Positions 45,129 through 56,300 of a DNA stretch of 64,000 bases are shown piece by piece (position 1 is the first letter of the stretch; each line of letters begins with the position of its first letter). The translations under genes and the position numbers were made by a program. The notes under the pieces were generated by a model that was not told where the DNA came from, did no database searches, and saw nothing but the letters and a program-made list of their open reading frames with translations. Source of the stretch: Paraflavitalea sp. CAU 1676. Its GTDB lineage: Bacteria > Bacteroidota > Bacteroidia > Chitinophagales > Chitinophagaceae. The stretch is from positions 372,001 to 436,000 of the forward strand of contig NZ_JARHUJ010000007.1 in the NCBI RefSeq assembly GCF_029223285.1. The letters are read 5' to 3'.

Positions 45129-45222
45129 TTCTATTTTCCCACAACCAAACCACAGGTACGATTGGGGTGTGCAAAAGTAGGATATTTGTTGGATATTTGA
45201 CAAGTATCCTAATAGATTTTTT

Positions 45223-46101
45223 ATGCAGCGTATCCCGGAGTCTGAATTGATTATCAACCAACGGGGGGCTATTTACCACCTCGATGTACGTCCAGAAGAG
45301 CTTGCCCATACCATTATTACTGTCGGCGATCCCGACCGGGTTGGCCAGGTCAGCAGGCACTTTGACCGGATCGAACTCCAGCGCCAGCACCGCGAATTCG
45401 TGACTCATACAGGGTTTGTAGGTGCCAAAAGGGTCTCGGTAGTATCCACAGGCATCGGGCCCGATAATATCGATATTGTGCTCAACGAGTTGGACGCCCT
45501 GGTCAATATCGACTTCGAAACACGCACGGTTAAGCCCGAACACACTCTTTTAAATATCATCCGCGTGGGCACCTCAGGCGCCCTGCAAACAGATATCCCG
45601 GTCGACAGCTATGTGGTGTCGACACACGGTTTGGGTATCGACAACCTGCTCAATTTTTACCGCCATGAGGAAAATGATGCGGAAAAACAGCTGTTACAAG
45701 CCTTCGTTACGCAAACACAACTGCACAGTCGCATCTCCCAGCCCTATATCAGCGCCTGCAGCGCCTCGCTCATGAAGCATTTCGCCGGCGACGGCTTCCA
45801 TGCCGGCATAACCGTCACCTGTCCCGGGTTTTACGGTCCGCAGGGACGCGTACTGCGCCTGGGCCTCAACAATCCCAATCTCATCGACCGCCTTACCGAA
45901 TTCAGCTATGGAACACACCGGATCACCAATTTTGAGATGGAAACCTCCGGTATCTATGGACTGGGCCGGCTATTGGGGCACCATTGCCTTTCGCTGAGCG
46001 CCATTGTCGCCAACCGGGTTGTTAAAGAATTCTCAAAGGATGGCAGTGAGGCCGTGCAGGGATTGATCACGAAAACACTAGAAGTGGTCAGCGGGTTATA
46101 A
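45223..46101 (+). CDS. Nucleoside phosphorylase (uridine phosphorylase-like)
   Basis: The 292-residue protein fits the nucleoside phosphorylase/uridine phosphorylase fold: 'TIITVGDPDRVGQVSRHF' near 30 (phosphate loop GDPxR), 'VVSTGIGPDNIDIVLNEL' near 75, 'IRVGTSGALQTDIPV' near 110 and 'ITNFEMETSGIYGLG' near 233 (the ribose-contact Glu-Met-Glu). It cleaves a nucleoside to a base and ribose-1-phosphate in salvage; whether uridine, purine or methylthioadenosine is preferred is not decided. It lies 64 bases before dapF and may share its transcript. Confidence 0.88.
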   Translation: MQRIPESELIINQRGAIYHLDVRPEELAHTIITVGDPDRVGQVSRHFDRIELQRQHREFVTHTGFVGAKRVSVVSTGIGPDNIDIVLNELDALVNIDFETRTVKPEHTLLNIIRVGTSGALQTDIPVDSYVVSTHGLGIDNLLNFYRHEENDAEKQLLQAFVTQTQLHSRISQPYISACSASLMKHFAGDGFHAGITVTCPGFYGPQGRVLRLGLNNPNLIDRLTEFSYGTHRITNFEMETSGIYGLGRLLGHHCLSLSAIVANRVVKEFSKDGSEAVQGLITKTLEVVSGL

Positions 46102-46119
46102 TTGTTAGCCGATAGTTAT

Positions 46120-46127
46120 TAATTTTG
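46120..46127 (+). promoter_or_regulatory. -7 element before dapF
   Basis: TAATTTTG matches TAnnTTTG exactly. A TTG lies only 15 bases upstream rather than about 19, so promoter strength is uncertain. Predicted start near 46134, about 32 bases before the dapF ATG. Confidence 0.4.
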
Positions 46128-46165
46128 GGAAGAATTCAAGCAAAACCGTAGAGGAAACATACTCG

Positions 46166-46948
46166 ATGAAACTAAGATTTTACAAATATCAGGGCACGGG
46201 AAATGATTTCGTGATCCTTGATAACAGGAACCAGGAATACAACGACCTGAACACCGAACAGATCCGATTTTTGTGTGATCGCCGTTTTGGCATCGGCGCC
46301 GATGGCCTCATGTTGTTAAACACAAAAGCCGGGTATGACTTCGAAATGAAATATTACAATGCCGATGGCCGCGAAAGCACCATGTGCGGTAATGGCGGCC
46401 GCTGCCTCGTTAAGTTTGCCTACCACCAGGGCATCAAACGCAACTCATACCACTTCATTGCGGTAGACGGCGATCATGAAGCCGAGATCGACGACGACGG
46501 AACGGTTAGCCTCAAAATGAAGGACGTGATCGGCATCAAGGAATCGCACGGCGATTTCATTCTCGATACCGGCAGCCCCCACTACGTTAAAATGGTGCCG
46601 GATGTGATGGCTTTCGACGTATTCAAGAAAGGCATGGACATCCGCTACAACAATACATTCGCCAAAGATGGTATCAATGTCAATTTCGTAGAGCAAAAGA
46701 AAGAAGACGAGATCATCGTACGCACCTATGAGCGCGGTGTGGAAGACGAAACGCTTTCCTGTGGCACAGGCGTAACGGCCAGCGCCCTTGTTTGCTACCA
46801 TAACGAACGTGGTTTCAACGACGTTACCGTATTGACCCGCGGTGGAAAACTCTCTGTCGAGTACGACCGGATCGATGACGATACCTACAACAATGTTTGG
46901 CTTTGCGGTCCCGCAGAAAAAGTGTTTGAAGGAGGGATCGAGTTCTAA
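46166..46948 (+). CDS. dapF: Diaminopimelate epimerase
   Basis: The 260-residue protein contains both active-site cysteine blocks: 'NADGRESTMCGNGGRC' (Cys about 74) and 'VEDETLSCGTGVTAS' (Cys about 199). The opening 'FYKYQGTGNDFVILDN' is also characteristic. It interconverts LL- and meso-diaminopimelate in lysine and peptidoglycan synthesis, in the cytoplasm. Its TAA shares a base with the ATG of the DinB-like gene. Confidence 0.95.
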   Translation: MKLRFYKYQGTGNDFVILDNRNQEYNDLNTEQIRFLCDRRFGIGADGLMLLNTKAGYDFEMKYYNADGRESTMCGNGGRCLVKFAYHQGIKRNSYHFIAVDGDHEAEIDDDGTVSLKMKDVIGIKESHGDFILDTGSPHYVKMVPDVMAFDVFKKGMDIRYNNTFAKDGINVNFVEQKKEDEIIVRTYERGVEDETLSCGTGVTASALVCYHNERGFNDVTVLTRGGKLSVEYDRIDDDTYNNVWLCGPAEKVFEGGIEF

Positions 46949-47493
46949 TGACCCCACAACCCGAAACCCTCAACATAGAAGAGATACTGCGCGAATCGGA
47001 AAAAGCTTTCCAGCGTTTTGCTACATTTTGTAAGGATATACCCCAGGAACTGTTCTTCGAAGAACCTGCTGGCCAATGGTCCATCGCCCAACACCTGCAA
47101 CACCTGGTGATCTCTACCAAAACGGCAACAGCGGCCTATGCCCTACCCCGTTTCCTGGTACGCATTTTCGGCGGCAAACCGGGGCGCGTCTCACAGTCTT
47201 ATCCCCAGCTGGTGGCCAATTACCAGGCAGTACTGGCCGGCGGCGGCAAAGCACAGGGCCGTTATATTCCCAAGCATTTCAAACCCGGTTCCAATAAGGA
47301 AGAACTGATCCGCCACTGGCGGCAATTCACCACCATCTACCTGCAGGCCCTTAGGAAGAACTGGAAAGACGGCCAGCTGGATCATTATGTAGTGAAGCAC
47401 CCCCTGCTCGGCAAGATCACCCTGCGGGAACTTTGCTACTTCACGATCTACCATACGGATCACCATCTTAAGATCGTGAAAGCCAGGGTATAA
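46948..47493 (+). CDS. DinB-like (four-helix) protein
   Basis: The 181-residue product starts in the dapF stop (TAATG). It has the DinB-type metal-site arrangement: 'GQWSIAQHLQHLVISTKTA' with His near 49 and 'YHTDHHLKIVKARV' (paired His at the C-terminus). DinB-superfamily proteins are metal-binding four-helix bundles, some of them thiol transferases. The function here is open, but co-translation with dapF makes a cytoplasmic role likely. Confidence 0.82.
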   Translation: MTPQPETLNIEEILRESEKAFQRFATFCKDIPQELFFEEPAGQWSIAQHLQHLVISTKTATAAYALPRFLVRIFGGKPGRVSQSYPQLVANYQAVLAGGGKAQGRYIPKHFKPGSNKEELIRHWRQFTTIYLQALRKNWKDGQLDHYVVKHPLLGKITLRELCYFTIYHTDHHLKIVKARV

Positions 47494-47567
47494 GGGCAGG
47501 CTGTGGAACCAATTGACATTTAATATATCAGACACTTCATTTTATCGATCGGAAATAGTTTTACCCC

Positions 47568-47575
47568 TACCTTTG
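47568..47575 (+). promoter_or_regulatory. -7 element close to the CorA start
   Basis: TACCTTTG matches TAnnTTTG and ends 10 bases before the ATG at 47586, as in the GNAT gene at 15210. No TTG is found at the right distance. It suggests a start site almost at the initiation codon. Confidence 0.4.
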
Positions 47576-47585
47576 CGCCGGCCAA

Positions 47586-48524
47586 ATGATCCAGTACTTC
47601 AAAAATATCAACCATCAAACGGTAGCCATTGACAAACCCGACAATGGCTCCTGGGTAAACGTATTGCCACCGCTGAAGCAGGAGGAATTCTCCGAACTGT
47701 CGGACGCGCTGGACATACCGGTCGACTTTTTGACCGACTCACTGGATATCGACGAAAGAAGCCGTTTTGAGGAAGACGACAATGTTAAGCTCGTCGTCAT
47801 CAAAACACCTACGGAGAACAACTCTTTCAACGAAAGCGATGCGTTGTACATCACGATCCCGATCGTGATCATCCTGACGCACAACCAGATCGTAACCGTC
47901 AATTCTTTCGACAACGAAGCTATCAAGAAATTCCTGCACACCTTCCAGAACCGTCACCCCGACAACCGGAAGATGATGGCGTTGAAGATCTTTGAAAAGA
48001 TCATTCAAACCTATATGGAATCGCTGAAGGAGATCAACCATCGCCGCAACATCGTAGAGCAACGGCTGTATGCCGCCAACCGGAACGAAGAGTTGCTGCA
48101 GCTGATGCGCATACAGAAGAGTCTGGTGTATTTCGTAACGGCTTTGCGGTCGAATGAAATGCTGCTGATGAAGATCGAGCGCACCAAGTTCCTCGGACTT
48201 AATGAAGAAGAAAATGAGTTCCTGGCCGATTTGATCGTAGACAACTCCCAGGCCCTTGAAATGGCCAATATCTACACGAACATCCTGAGCAGTACGCTGG
48301 ATGCTTTTGCCAGCATCATCGCCAATAATCAAAATGAAGTCTTGCGCCGCCTGTCGGTGATCACGATCGTACTCACCTTTCCCGTACTGGTAGCCAGTAT
48401 CTACGGCATGAACGTGCCCATCCCGTATAAGGATTCCCCTTACGCCTTTTATATCCCGGTATTCCTTTCACTGGTGATCTCGCTGGTAATAGGCTGGTTT
48501 TTCCTGAAGAAGAAGATATTCTAA
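47586..48524 (+). CDS. corA: CorA-type magnesium/cobalt transporter
   Basis: The 312-residue product has the CorA layout: a cytoplasmic domain of about 245 residues with a long helix (about 130-230), then two membrane helices ('LSVITIVLTFPVLVASIYGM' and 'FYIPVFLSLVISLVIGWFFL') joined by the GMN signature 'YGMNVPIPY'. The C-terminus ends in Lys residues (KKKIF). It forms a pentamer in the inner membrane carrying Mg2+ or Co2+. The gene is followed after 19 bases by the NUDIX gene. Confidence 0.95.
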   Translation: MIQYFKNINHQTVAIDKPDNGSWVNVLPPLKQEEFSELSDALDIPVDFLTDSLDIDERSRFEEDDNVKLVVIKTPTENNSFNESDALYITIPIVIILTHNQIVTVNSFDNEAIKKFLHTFQNRHPDNRKMMALKIFEKIIQTYMESLKEINHRRNIVEQRLYAANRNEELLQLMRIQKSLVYFVTALRSNEMLLMKIERTKFLGLNEEENEFLADLIVDNSQALEMANIYTNILSSTLDAFASIIANNQNEVLRRLSVITIVLTFPVLVASIYGMNVPIPYKDSPYAFYIPVFLSLVISLVIGWFFLKKKIF

Positions 48525-48543
48525 CCAAATCCTCCTGATAGTT

Positions 48544-49005
48544 ATGTTCAACGTAAGAGTGTACGGCATCCTGATGAACGAGCAAAACCAGGTACTGGTA
48601 GCTGACGAATACATTCGCGGCAGGTATTATACGAAGTTTCCCGGCGGCGGCCTGGAGTTTGGCGAAGGAACCCGCGATTGCCTCAAACGGGAATTTAAAG
48701 AGGAAATGGATCTCGACGTTCGCATCGGCGACCATATCTATACTACCGATTTTTTCCAGATGAGCGCTTTCACACCCGATCAGCAGATCATTGCCATCTA
48801 CTATTTTGCGCATGCCCTGGAGCCTATCAAAGCCCCCTTACGCACCACCAAATTCGACTTCGACGATCAACAAATGGAGCTGTACCACCGTACGGGCGAA
48901 ACCGAAACCTTTCGTTTTATTGACTGGAATGATTTCTCCGGCGAACAGGTTACGCTGCCGATCGATAAAATAGTCGCAGATTTAGTGAAGGCCGGCACGC
49001 GGTAG
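48544..49005 (+). CDS. NUDIX hydrolase
   Basis: The 153-residue protein has the Nudix box: a Gly (about 35) followed by five residues and Glu 41, then seven residues and 'REFKEEMDL' (Arg 49, Glu 50, Glu 53, Glu 54). The usual Gly after 'EE-x' is Asp. NUDIX enzymes hydrolyse nucleoside diphosphates linked to other groups, with Mg2+. The substrate is not evident. It ends 2 bases from the convergent kinase gene. Confidence 0.92.
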   Translation: MFNVRVYGILMNEQNQVLVADEYIRGRYYTKFPGGGLEFGEGTRDCLKREFKEEMDLDVRIGDHIYTTDFFQMSAFTPDQQIIAIYYFAHALEPIKAPLRTTKFDFDDQQMELYHRTGETETFRFIDWNDFSGEQVTLPIDKIVADLVKAGTR

Positions 49006-49006
49006 G

Positions 49007-50278
49007 CTATCCCTGCAAACTTACTTTAACAGGCTGATAAACCGGCAAGGTGATCGTAAACGTGGTGCCTTCGTTGGCCTTACTGGTAGCAGTGATGAAG
49101 CCATGGTGCTTCTCCACGATCTTCTTGCATAAAGCCAGGCCAATGCCCGTACCTTCAAATGCACTGCTTACGTGCAGGCGGCGGAACATTTCAAATACCT
49201 GCTCGGCATATATCTGGTCAAAGCCAATGCCATTGTCTTCCACAAAGATGCGGCAGTACTTGCCGGCCATTTCGCGGTTATCCACTATTCGGCTACCCTG
49301 CCCCGAGGTAAGCTCGTAACGGATCGTAATATGCGGCGCTACTTTTTCTTTACTGTATTTAAGTGCATTGCTGATAAGATTGTAGAACAATGGCCGGATG
49401 AGCCCCGGCTTCACTTCCAGCGCCGGCAAAGGCTCCAAAATACTGATATGGGCCTCCTTTTCGCGAATGGTGACCTCCAGGTCGCCCATTGCTTCATCGA
49501 GCAGGATATTAAGATCGGTAAACTCAAAATTATCCTTTTCGCCGGTGAGTTTAGAGAAGGCAAGAATGTCCTTGATGAGCGACTGCATCCGGCTTGCCGC
49601 ATTCTGTATGCGGTTGATATAAGAATTGGCATCTCCATCGAGCGCTTCCTTATACTTGGTAGCCAGCAGATCGCTGAAAGTACGGATCTTGCGCAGCGGC
49701 TCCTGCAGATCATGAGAAGCCATAAAGGCAAAACGATCGAGGTCGCGGTTTGCCGATTCCAATAAGGTAATATTCCCCAGCAATTGCCGGTTCAGTTGTT
49801 TTACCTTCTCTTCGGAGGCCTTTCGTTCAGCAATCTCATTCTCCAGGTTCTTATTGATGGCCTTCAGTTTCTGCTCCTGTATCTGCAGCCGGCGGTTCTT
49901 TTGGTAAAGGTCGATGTAAACCGATACTTTGGCCCTCAACAGGTCGGAATTGATGGGTTTATAAATATAATCGACTGCACCGGTGCGATAGCCCTTGAAT
50001 ATATTCTCCTCGCCGAAATTATTGGCCGTAATGAAGATAATAGGAATATGTCGTAGCTTCTCCCGCTCGTAAATGAGCGAGGCTGTCTCAAAGCCGCTGA
50101 GGTTCGGCATCTTCACATCCATCAGGATCAGCGCAAAGTCGAATTCGGTAAGCAGTATCTTCAGCGCATGACGGCCCGATGTCGCTTTGACAAAGTGGTA
50201 ACCATCGGGCTCAAGTATAGCCTCCATGGAAAGCAAATTATCCTCCCGGTCATCTACCAATAAGATCTTTTGCTGCAT
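49007..50278 (-). CDS. Soluble hybrid: receiver domain followed by histidine kinase
   Basis: The 423-residue protein begins with a receiver domain (1-120; Asp 54 in 'LILMDVKMPN'; Lys near 107), followed by a long coiled coil (128-182) and a HisKA block 'FMASHDLQEPLRKIRTF' (His about 189), then a HATPase with 'YNLISNALKYSKE', 'VEDNGIGFDQIY' and 'GTGIGLALCKKIVEKHHG'. No membrane helix is seen. The receiver-first layout suggests it is itself controlled by phosphorylation, perhaps as a partner in a relay with the giant kinase that precedes it in the same direction 66 bases away. Confidence 0.92.
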   Translation of the reverse strand: MQQKILLVDDREDNLLSMEAILEPDGYHFVKATSGRHALKILLTEFDFALILMDVKMPNLSGFETASLIYEREKLRHIPIIFITANNFGEENIFKGYRTGAVDYIYKPINSDLLRAKVSVYIDLYQKNRRLQIQEQKLKAINKNLENEIAERKASEEKVKQLNRQLLGNITLLESANRDLDRFAFMASHDLQEPLRKIRTFSDLLATKYKEALDGDANSYINRIQNAASRMQSLIKDILAFSKLTGEKDNFEFTDLNILLDEAMGDLEVTIREKEAHISILEPLPALEVKPGLIRPLFYNLISNALKYSKEKVAPHITIRYELTSGQGSRIVDNREMAGKYCRIFVEDNGIGFDQIYAEQVFEMFRRLHVSSAFEGTGIGLALCKKIVEKHHGFITATSKANEGTTFTITLPVYQPVKVSLQG

Positions 50279-50344
50279 GTTCAGTGTCTAGATTTTAATT
50301 TCAGTTGACTAGCTTATTTCTTCATAGGATACGGATCGTTGATG

Positions 50345-53300
50345 CTATTTATAGAACCAGACGCGCATCAGCGACAACAGCTGATCGATCTTCAAAGGTT
50401 TGGTAATATAATCCGAAGCTCCGGCTTCTATACACTTCTGCCGGTCGCCTTTCATGGCCTTTGCTGTCACCGCAATGATCGGCAAGGTACTGTTCTTATG
50501 CTCGCGCCTGATCTTCTGGGTCGTTTCATAACCGTCCATTTCCGGCATCATGATGTCCATCAGCACCATATCGACCTTCGGGCTCTCTTCATTGATCAAA
50601 TTTATAGCCTCTTTGCCACTCTCGGCCGTGATCACATTGATATTGTACCGTTCAAAAACGGTCGTCAGCGCAAACAGGTTACGCACATCATCATCTACTA
50701 CCAGCACATTTTTGCCAGTCAGGATATCTTCTTTCATCCGGATATTCTCGATCAGGCGCTTCTTTTCGGTTGGCAGATCTTTATGGTTCAAGTGCAGGTA
50801 CAACACCGTTTCTTCCAGCAAATGCTCCAGCGAATTTACTCCCTTTAGGATAATACTGTTGGACATGCGCCCCAGGTGTTGCAATTCCTTCTTCGCAAAA
50901 TCCTTCCCCGAATATATAATAACAGGCGTATGCCTCTGTTTATTTTCCGCCACTTTGTTCACAATATCCGTACCTGATATATCCGGCAGCGTGTAATCCA
51001 GGATAATACAATCAAAATCTTTTTCCTTGTCGGTGATCTGTTCTACGGCTTCTTTACCCGTATCGGCCAGTGTAATATCCATATTATCGCCCTGCAGCAT
51101 TTTCACGATCTGTGAAGAATCGATCTCGTTATCCTCCACCACCAATACCCGCTTCACTTCTTTATTGTTGAACGTCAGGATATCATCGAATAGGTCATTG
51201 AGCGCCTCGTTATCGAGCGGCTTGAGCAGGAAACTCCGGGCACCCCGCTTGAGGGCCAGTTCCTTGTTTTCCTCACCCGATATAAGATGAATAGGTATGT
51301 GTCGATAGTTCAGATCGTTCCGCAACAGGTCGAGCACCTTCCATCCACTGGTATCCGGCAACTTTACATCGAGGGTAATGGATATCGGCATGAACCGGTT
51401 GATAAAATCAAACACCTCGAGGTAGTTGGTGGCTACAATCGCTTTCAACCCGCGCTCATGCGCCTTGTCGATAATGATCTTACCGAAACGAAGGTCATCT
51501 TCCACTACCAGCAATACTTTATCGTTGGGCAGCACACTATTGCGGTCGTCGCCCGCTTCATTGATCATTTCATTCACCATTCCCTGCATCGCCTGCGAGT
51601 CTTTGGTGTCGGGAGAATTGCGGATAGAGTTGATCAATGTATCGATCTCGCCGCTGTCTCCGCCCAACTGGTACTGGCGGTAGTTGGAAAGCCTGTCTTC
51701 CGGGTGGGTAAGGCTCAACGCAGCTTCCACCGGCAGGAACAAGGTAAAGGTGCTACCAAAAGAAGGCTGACTCTCGAGCTCGATGGTGCCGCCCAACAGT
51801 TCGGCCAGGCCGCGGCTGATCGACAACCCGAGACCAGTACCACCGTACTTACGACTGGTAGACCCTTCGGCCTGCTGGAACGCTTCAAATATAATATTCT
51901 GTTTTTCCTGCGGTATACCGATGCCCGTATCGCTGATGGCAAATGCCACCACTTTCGAAGCATTATCGAGTGTAGGCGTGCCAGCCTTCCAGGTCTTGCG
52001 TGCTTCGTAGATGCGCAGCTTTACTTCGCCTTTTTCCGTGAACTTGAACGAATTCGACAGCAGGTTCTTCAGGATCTGGTTGAGACGCTGCAGGTCGGTC
52101 TCCATCAGTTCGGGCAATCTTGAATCCGTTTCGATCGTGAAACGCAGGTGCCTTGCTTCGGAGATCGGCTTGAAGGTCGTTTCCACAAAGGAGGCGATCT
52201 CAGAAAAGCGAACCTGCCCGAAGTTGGCAGTAATAAAGCCCGATTCGATCTTCGACAGATCGAGGATATCATTGATCAACTGTATCAGGTCATCACCACA
52301 GGAGTGAATGGTCTTCGCATAGCGGATCTGTTTATCCGACAAATTCCCCTCCGCATTTTCGTACAGTTGTTGCGCCAGGATCAGCAGGGAGTTGAGGGGT
52401 GTACGCAACTCGTGCGACATATTCGCGAGGAACTCCGATTTGTACTTGGAGGTCAGCGTCAGCTGCTCGGCCTTTTCTTCCAGCGAACGGCGAGCCTCTT
52501 CCACTTCTTTATTCTTGGCTTCCACTTCATTCTTCTGCTTTACCAGCAGCAGGGCCTTATCCTGCAACTCATCGTTGGTACGGCGCAGCTCTTCCTGCTG
52601 TATCTTGAGCTCACCAGCCAGCGACTGCGACTGGGTAAGCAGTTCTTCCGTTCTTGTGTTCGCTTCGATCGTGTTCAATACGATACCGATACTTTCGGTA
52701 AGCTGACTCAGGAAGTCGAGGTGCGTTTCACTGAATATATCCAGCGACGCCAGCTCGATCACCGCCTTCACTTTGTTCTCGAACACCACCGGCAGGATGA
52801 TCAGGTTGGCCGGCCTTGCCCGGCCCAGGCCCGAGCTGATCTTGATATAATTACCCGGAACATTGTTGAGAATGATCCTTTCTTTTTCGTACGCCACCTG
52901 CCCTACCAGGCCTTCGCCGATCGCGAACTCGGTAGGGATATTTCTGTCTGATTTATAACCATAAGCCGCAAAAAGGCTCAGCTTGGTATTTTGCGATTCA
53001 TCTTCCTGCTTCAGGATATAGAAGGCGCCATAGTGCGCCGTTACTACCTGCGCCAGCTCGGAAAGGATTCGCTGGGTCACCGTCTTCAGGTCTTTTTGTC
53101 CCTGCAGCATCTGACCAAACTTGGCCAGGTTCGATTTCAACCAGTCCTGCTCCTGGTTACGCAGCGTCGTTTGCTTCAGGTTACTGATCATCTGGTTGAT
53201 GGTATCTTTCAACGCTTCCACTTCACCTTTCGCTTCCACGCGGATGGTACGGGTAAGGTCACCTTTGGTTACCGCACTCGCCACTTCCGAAATGGAACGC

Positions 53301-56300
53301 ACCTGGGTGGTTAGGTTTTGCGCCAGCTGGTTCACGTTTTCCGTCAGGTTCTTCCAGATGCCCGACGCGCCGGGTACAGAAGCCTGTCCGCCCAGGCGTC
53401 CTTCCACACCCACCTCACGCGCCACGGTGGTTACCTGGTCGGCAAACACCGCGAGGGTATCGATCATCTCATTGATCGTATCTGTAAGCTGCGCCACCTC
53501 ACCGCGCGATACGATCGAAAGCTTCTGCTTAAGATTACCCGTCGCCACGGCAGTAACCACCTTCGCGATACCACGCACCTGGTTGGTAAGGTTGGAGGCC
53601 ATCATGTTCACCGAGTCGGTAAGGTCTTTCCAGGTGCCGGCCACACCACGCACTTCGGCCTGTCCACCCAGCTTTCCTTCCGTACCCACCTCACGGGCTA
53701 CCCGCGTTACCTCGAAGGCGAAGGAGTTGAGCTGCTCCACCATCGTATTGATCGTATTCTTAAGATCGAGGATCTCTCCTTTTACGTCGATCTGTACGGT
53801 CTTCGACAAGTCACCACTCGCCACCGCTTTCGTTACCTCGGCGATGTTACGCACCTGGGCGGTCAGGTTACCGGTCATCTGGTTCACCGAGTCGGTAAGG
53901 TCTTTCCAGGTACCCGCCACACCAGGCACAAAGGCCTGGCCACCCAGCTTACCATCGGTACCCACTTCACGGGCTACCCGCGTTACTTCCGAAGCGAAGG
54001 CACGTAACTGATCCACCATCGTGTTGAGGGTTTCTTTCAACTGAAGTATCTCACCGCGCACGTCCACCGTAATCTTCTTCGACATATCTCCATTGGCCAC
54101 CGCAATGGCTACTTCGGCGATGTTACGCACCTGGTCGGTCAGGTTACCGGCCATCTGATTTACCGAATCGGTAAGGTCTTTCCAGGTACCGGCCACACCA
54201 GGCACATTCGCCTGTCCACCCAGCTTACCATCCGTACCCACCTCGCGGGCTACCCGCGTTACTTCCGAAGCGAAGCCCCGCAGCTGATCCACCATGGTAT
54301 TGATGGTGTTCTTCAACTCGAGGATCTCCCCTTTTACGTCCACCCCGATCTTCCGCGATAAGTCGCCGTTGGCCACCGCCGTGGTTACCTCGGCGATGTT
54401 ACGAACCTGCGAGGTAAGGTTAGAGGCCATTTTATTTACAGAGTCTGTTAAATCTTTCCAGGTGCCACCTACACCCGGCACATCGGCCTGGCCGCCCAGT
54501 TTACCTTCCGACCCCACCTCACGGGCAACCCGCGTTACTTCGGAACCAAAGGAGTTGAGCTGATCCACCATGGTGTTGATGGTATTCTTGAGCTCGAGGA
54601 TCTCACCGCGTACATCCACCGTGATCTTTCGGCTAAGGTCGCCCCGCGCCACGGCGGTCGTTACCTCGGCGATATTACGCACCTGGTCGGTCAGGTTGGA
54701 GGCCATACCATTGACGGAATCTGTCAGGTCTTTCCATACACCGCCTACTCCTTCTACAGCAGCCTGGCCACCCAGCTTGCCTTCGGAGCCCACTTCACGC
54801 GCCACCCGCGTTACTTCGGAAGCGAACCCGCGAAGCTGATCCACCATCGTATTGATCGTATTCTTCAATTCGAGGATCTCACCGCGTACATCCACATCGA
54901 TCTTACGGCTAAGGTCGCCGGTTGCTACCGCCGTCGTCACTTCCGCGATGTTACGCACCTGCGAGGTAAGGTTACCGGCCATGATGTTTACCGAGTCGGT
55001 AAGGTCTTTCCAGGTGCCTCCCACACCCGGCACCTGCGCCTGGCCACCCAGTTTACCTTCGGATCCTACTTCACGCGCTACCCGCGTTACTTCCGATCCG
55101 AAAGAGTTGAGCTGGTCCACCATCGTATTGATCGTATTCTTCAACTCGAGGATCTCCCCTTTCACGTCTACCGTGATCTTACGGCTAAGGTCGCCCCGCG
55201 CCACGGCCGTCGTTACTTCGGCGATATTACGCACCTGACCGGTAAGGTTGGAGGCCATCCCGTTTACCGAGTCGGTAAGGTCTTTCCACGTACCGGCCAC
55301 GCCCTTTACCTGGGCCTGGCCGCCCAGCTTTCCTTCGGTACCTACTTCGAGCGCCACACGGGTCACCTCCGAAGAGAAGGAGTTGAGCTGATCCACCATG
55401 GTATTGATCGTATTCTTGAGCTCGAGTATCTCCCCTTTTACGTCTACCGTGATCTTACGGCTAAGGTCACCTTTCGCCACCGCGGTAGTCACCTCAGCGA
55501 TATTCCGCACCTGGCCGGTGAGGTTGCTGGCCATCTGGTTCACGGAGTCGGTAAGGTCTTTCCACACACCACCTACCCCTTTCACTTTTGCCTGGCCACC
55601 GAGCTTTCCTTCAGAACCCACCTCACGCGCCACGCGCGTCACTTCCGCCGAGAAAGAGTTGAGCTGATCCACCATCGTATTGATCGTATTCTTCAATTCA
55701 AGGATCTCCCCCTTTACGTCTACCGTGATCTGGCGGCTAAGATCGCCCTTCGCCACAGCCGTCGTTACTTCGGCGATATTTCGCACCTGCCCGGTAAGGT
55801 TACTGGCCATCTGGTTTACCGAGTCGGTAAGGTCTTTCCAGGTCCCGGCCACTCCTTTTACCTGGGCCTGGCCACCCAGCTTACCTTCGGTACCTACTTC
55901 AAGCGCTACACGCGTTACTTCGGAAGAGAAGGAGTTGAGCTGATCCACCATCGTGTTGATCGTATTCTTGAGCTCGAGTATCTCACCTTTTACGTCGACC
56001 GTGATCTTTTTGGAAAGGTCACCCTTCGCTACAGCAGTCGTCACCTCGGCGATGTTGCGCACCTGGCCGGTGAGGTTACTGGCCATCTGGTTTACCGAAT
56101 CGGTAAGGTCTTTCCACACACCACCTACACCCTTTACCTTGGCCTGGCCGCCCAGTTTTCCTTCGGAACCTACTTCCCGCGCCACCCGCGTTACTTCTAC
56201 CGAAAAGAGGTTGAGCTGGCGCACCATGTCATTTACCTCTTTGGCGATGCGCGCAAACTCCCCCTGCAACAGGTGACCGCCGATCTCGAGGGGCATTTCC

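Noticed and set aside
53159-56194. CRISPR-like regular repeats
   Set aside because: The 276-base period is far too long, repeats run continuously without spacers and encode HAMP domains in frame; the many open frames on the plus strand across it are antisense shadows.
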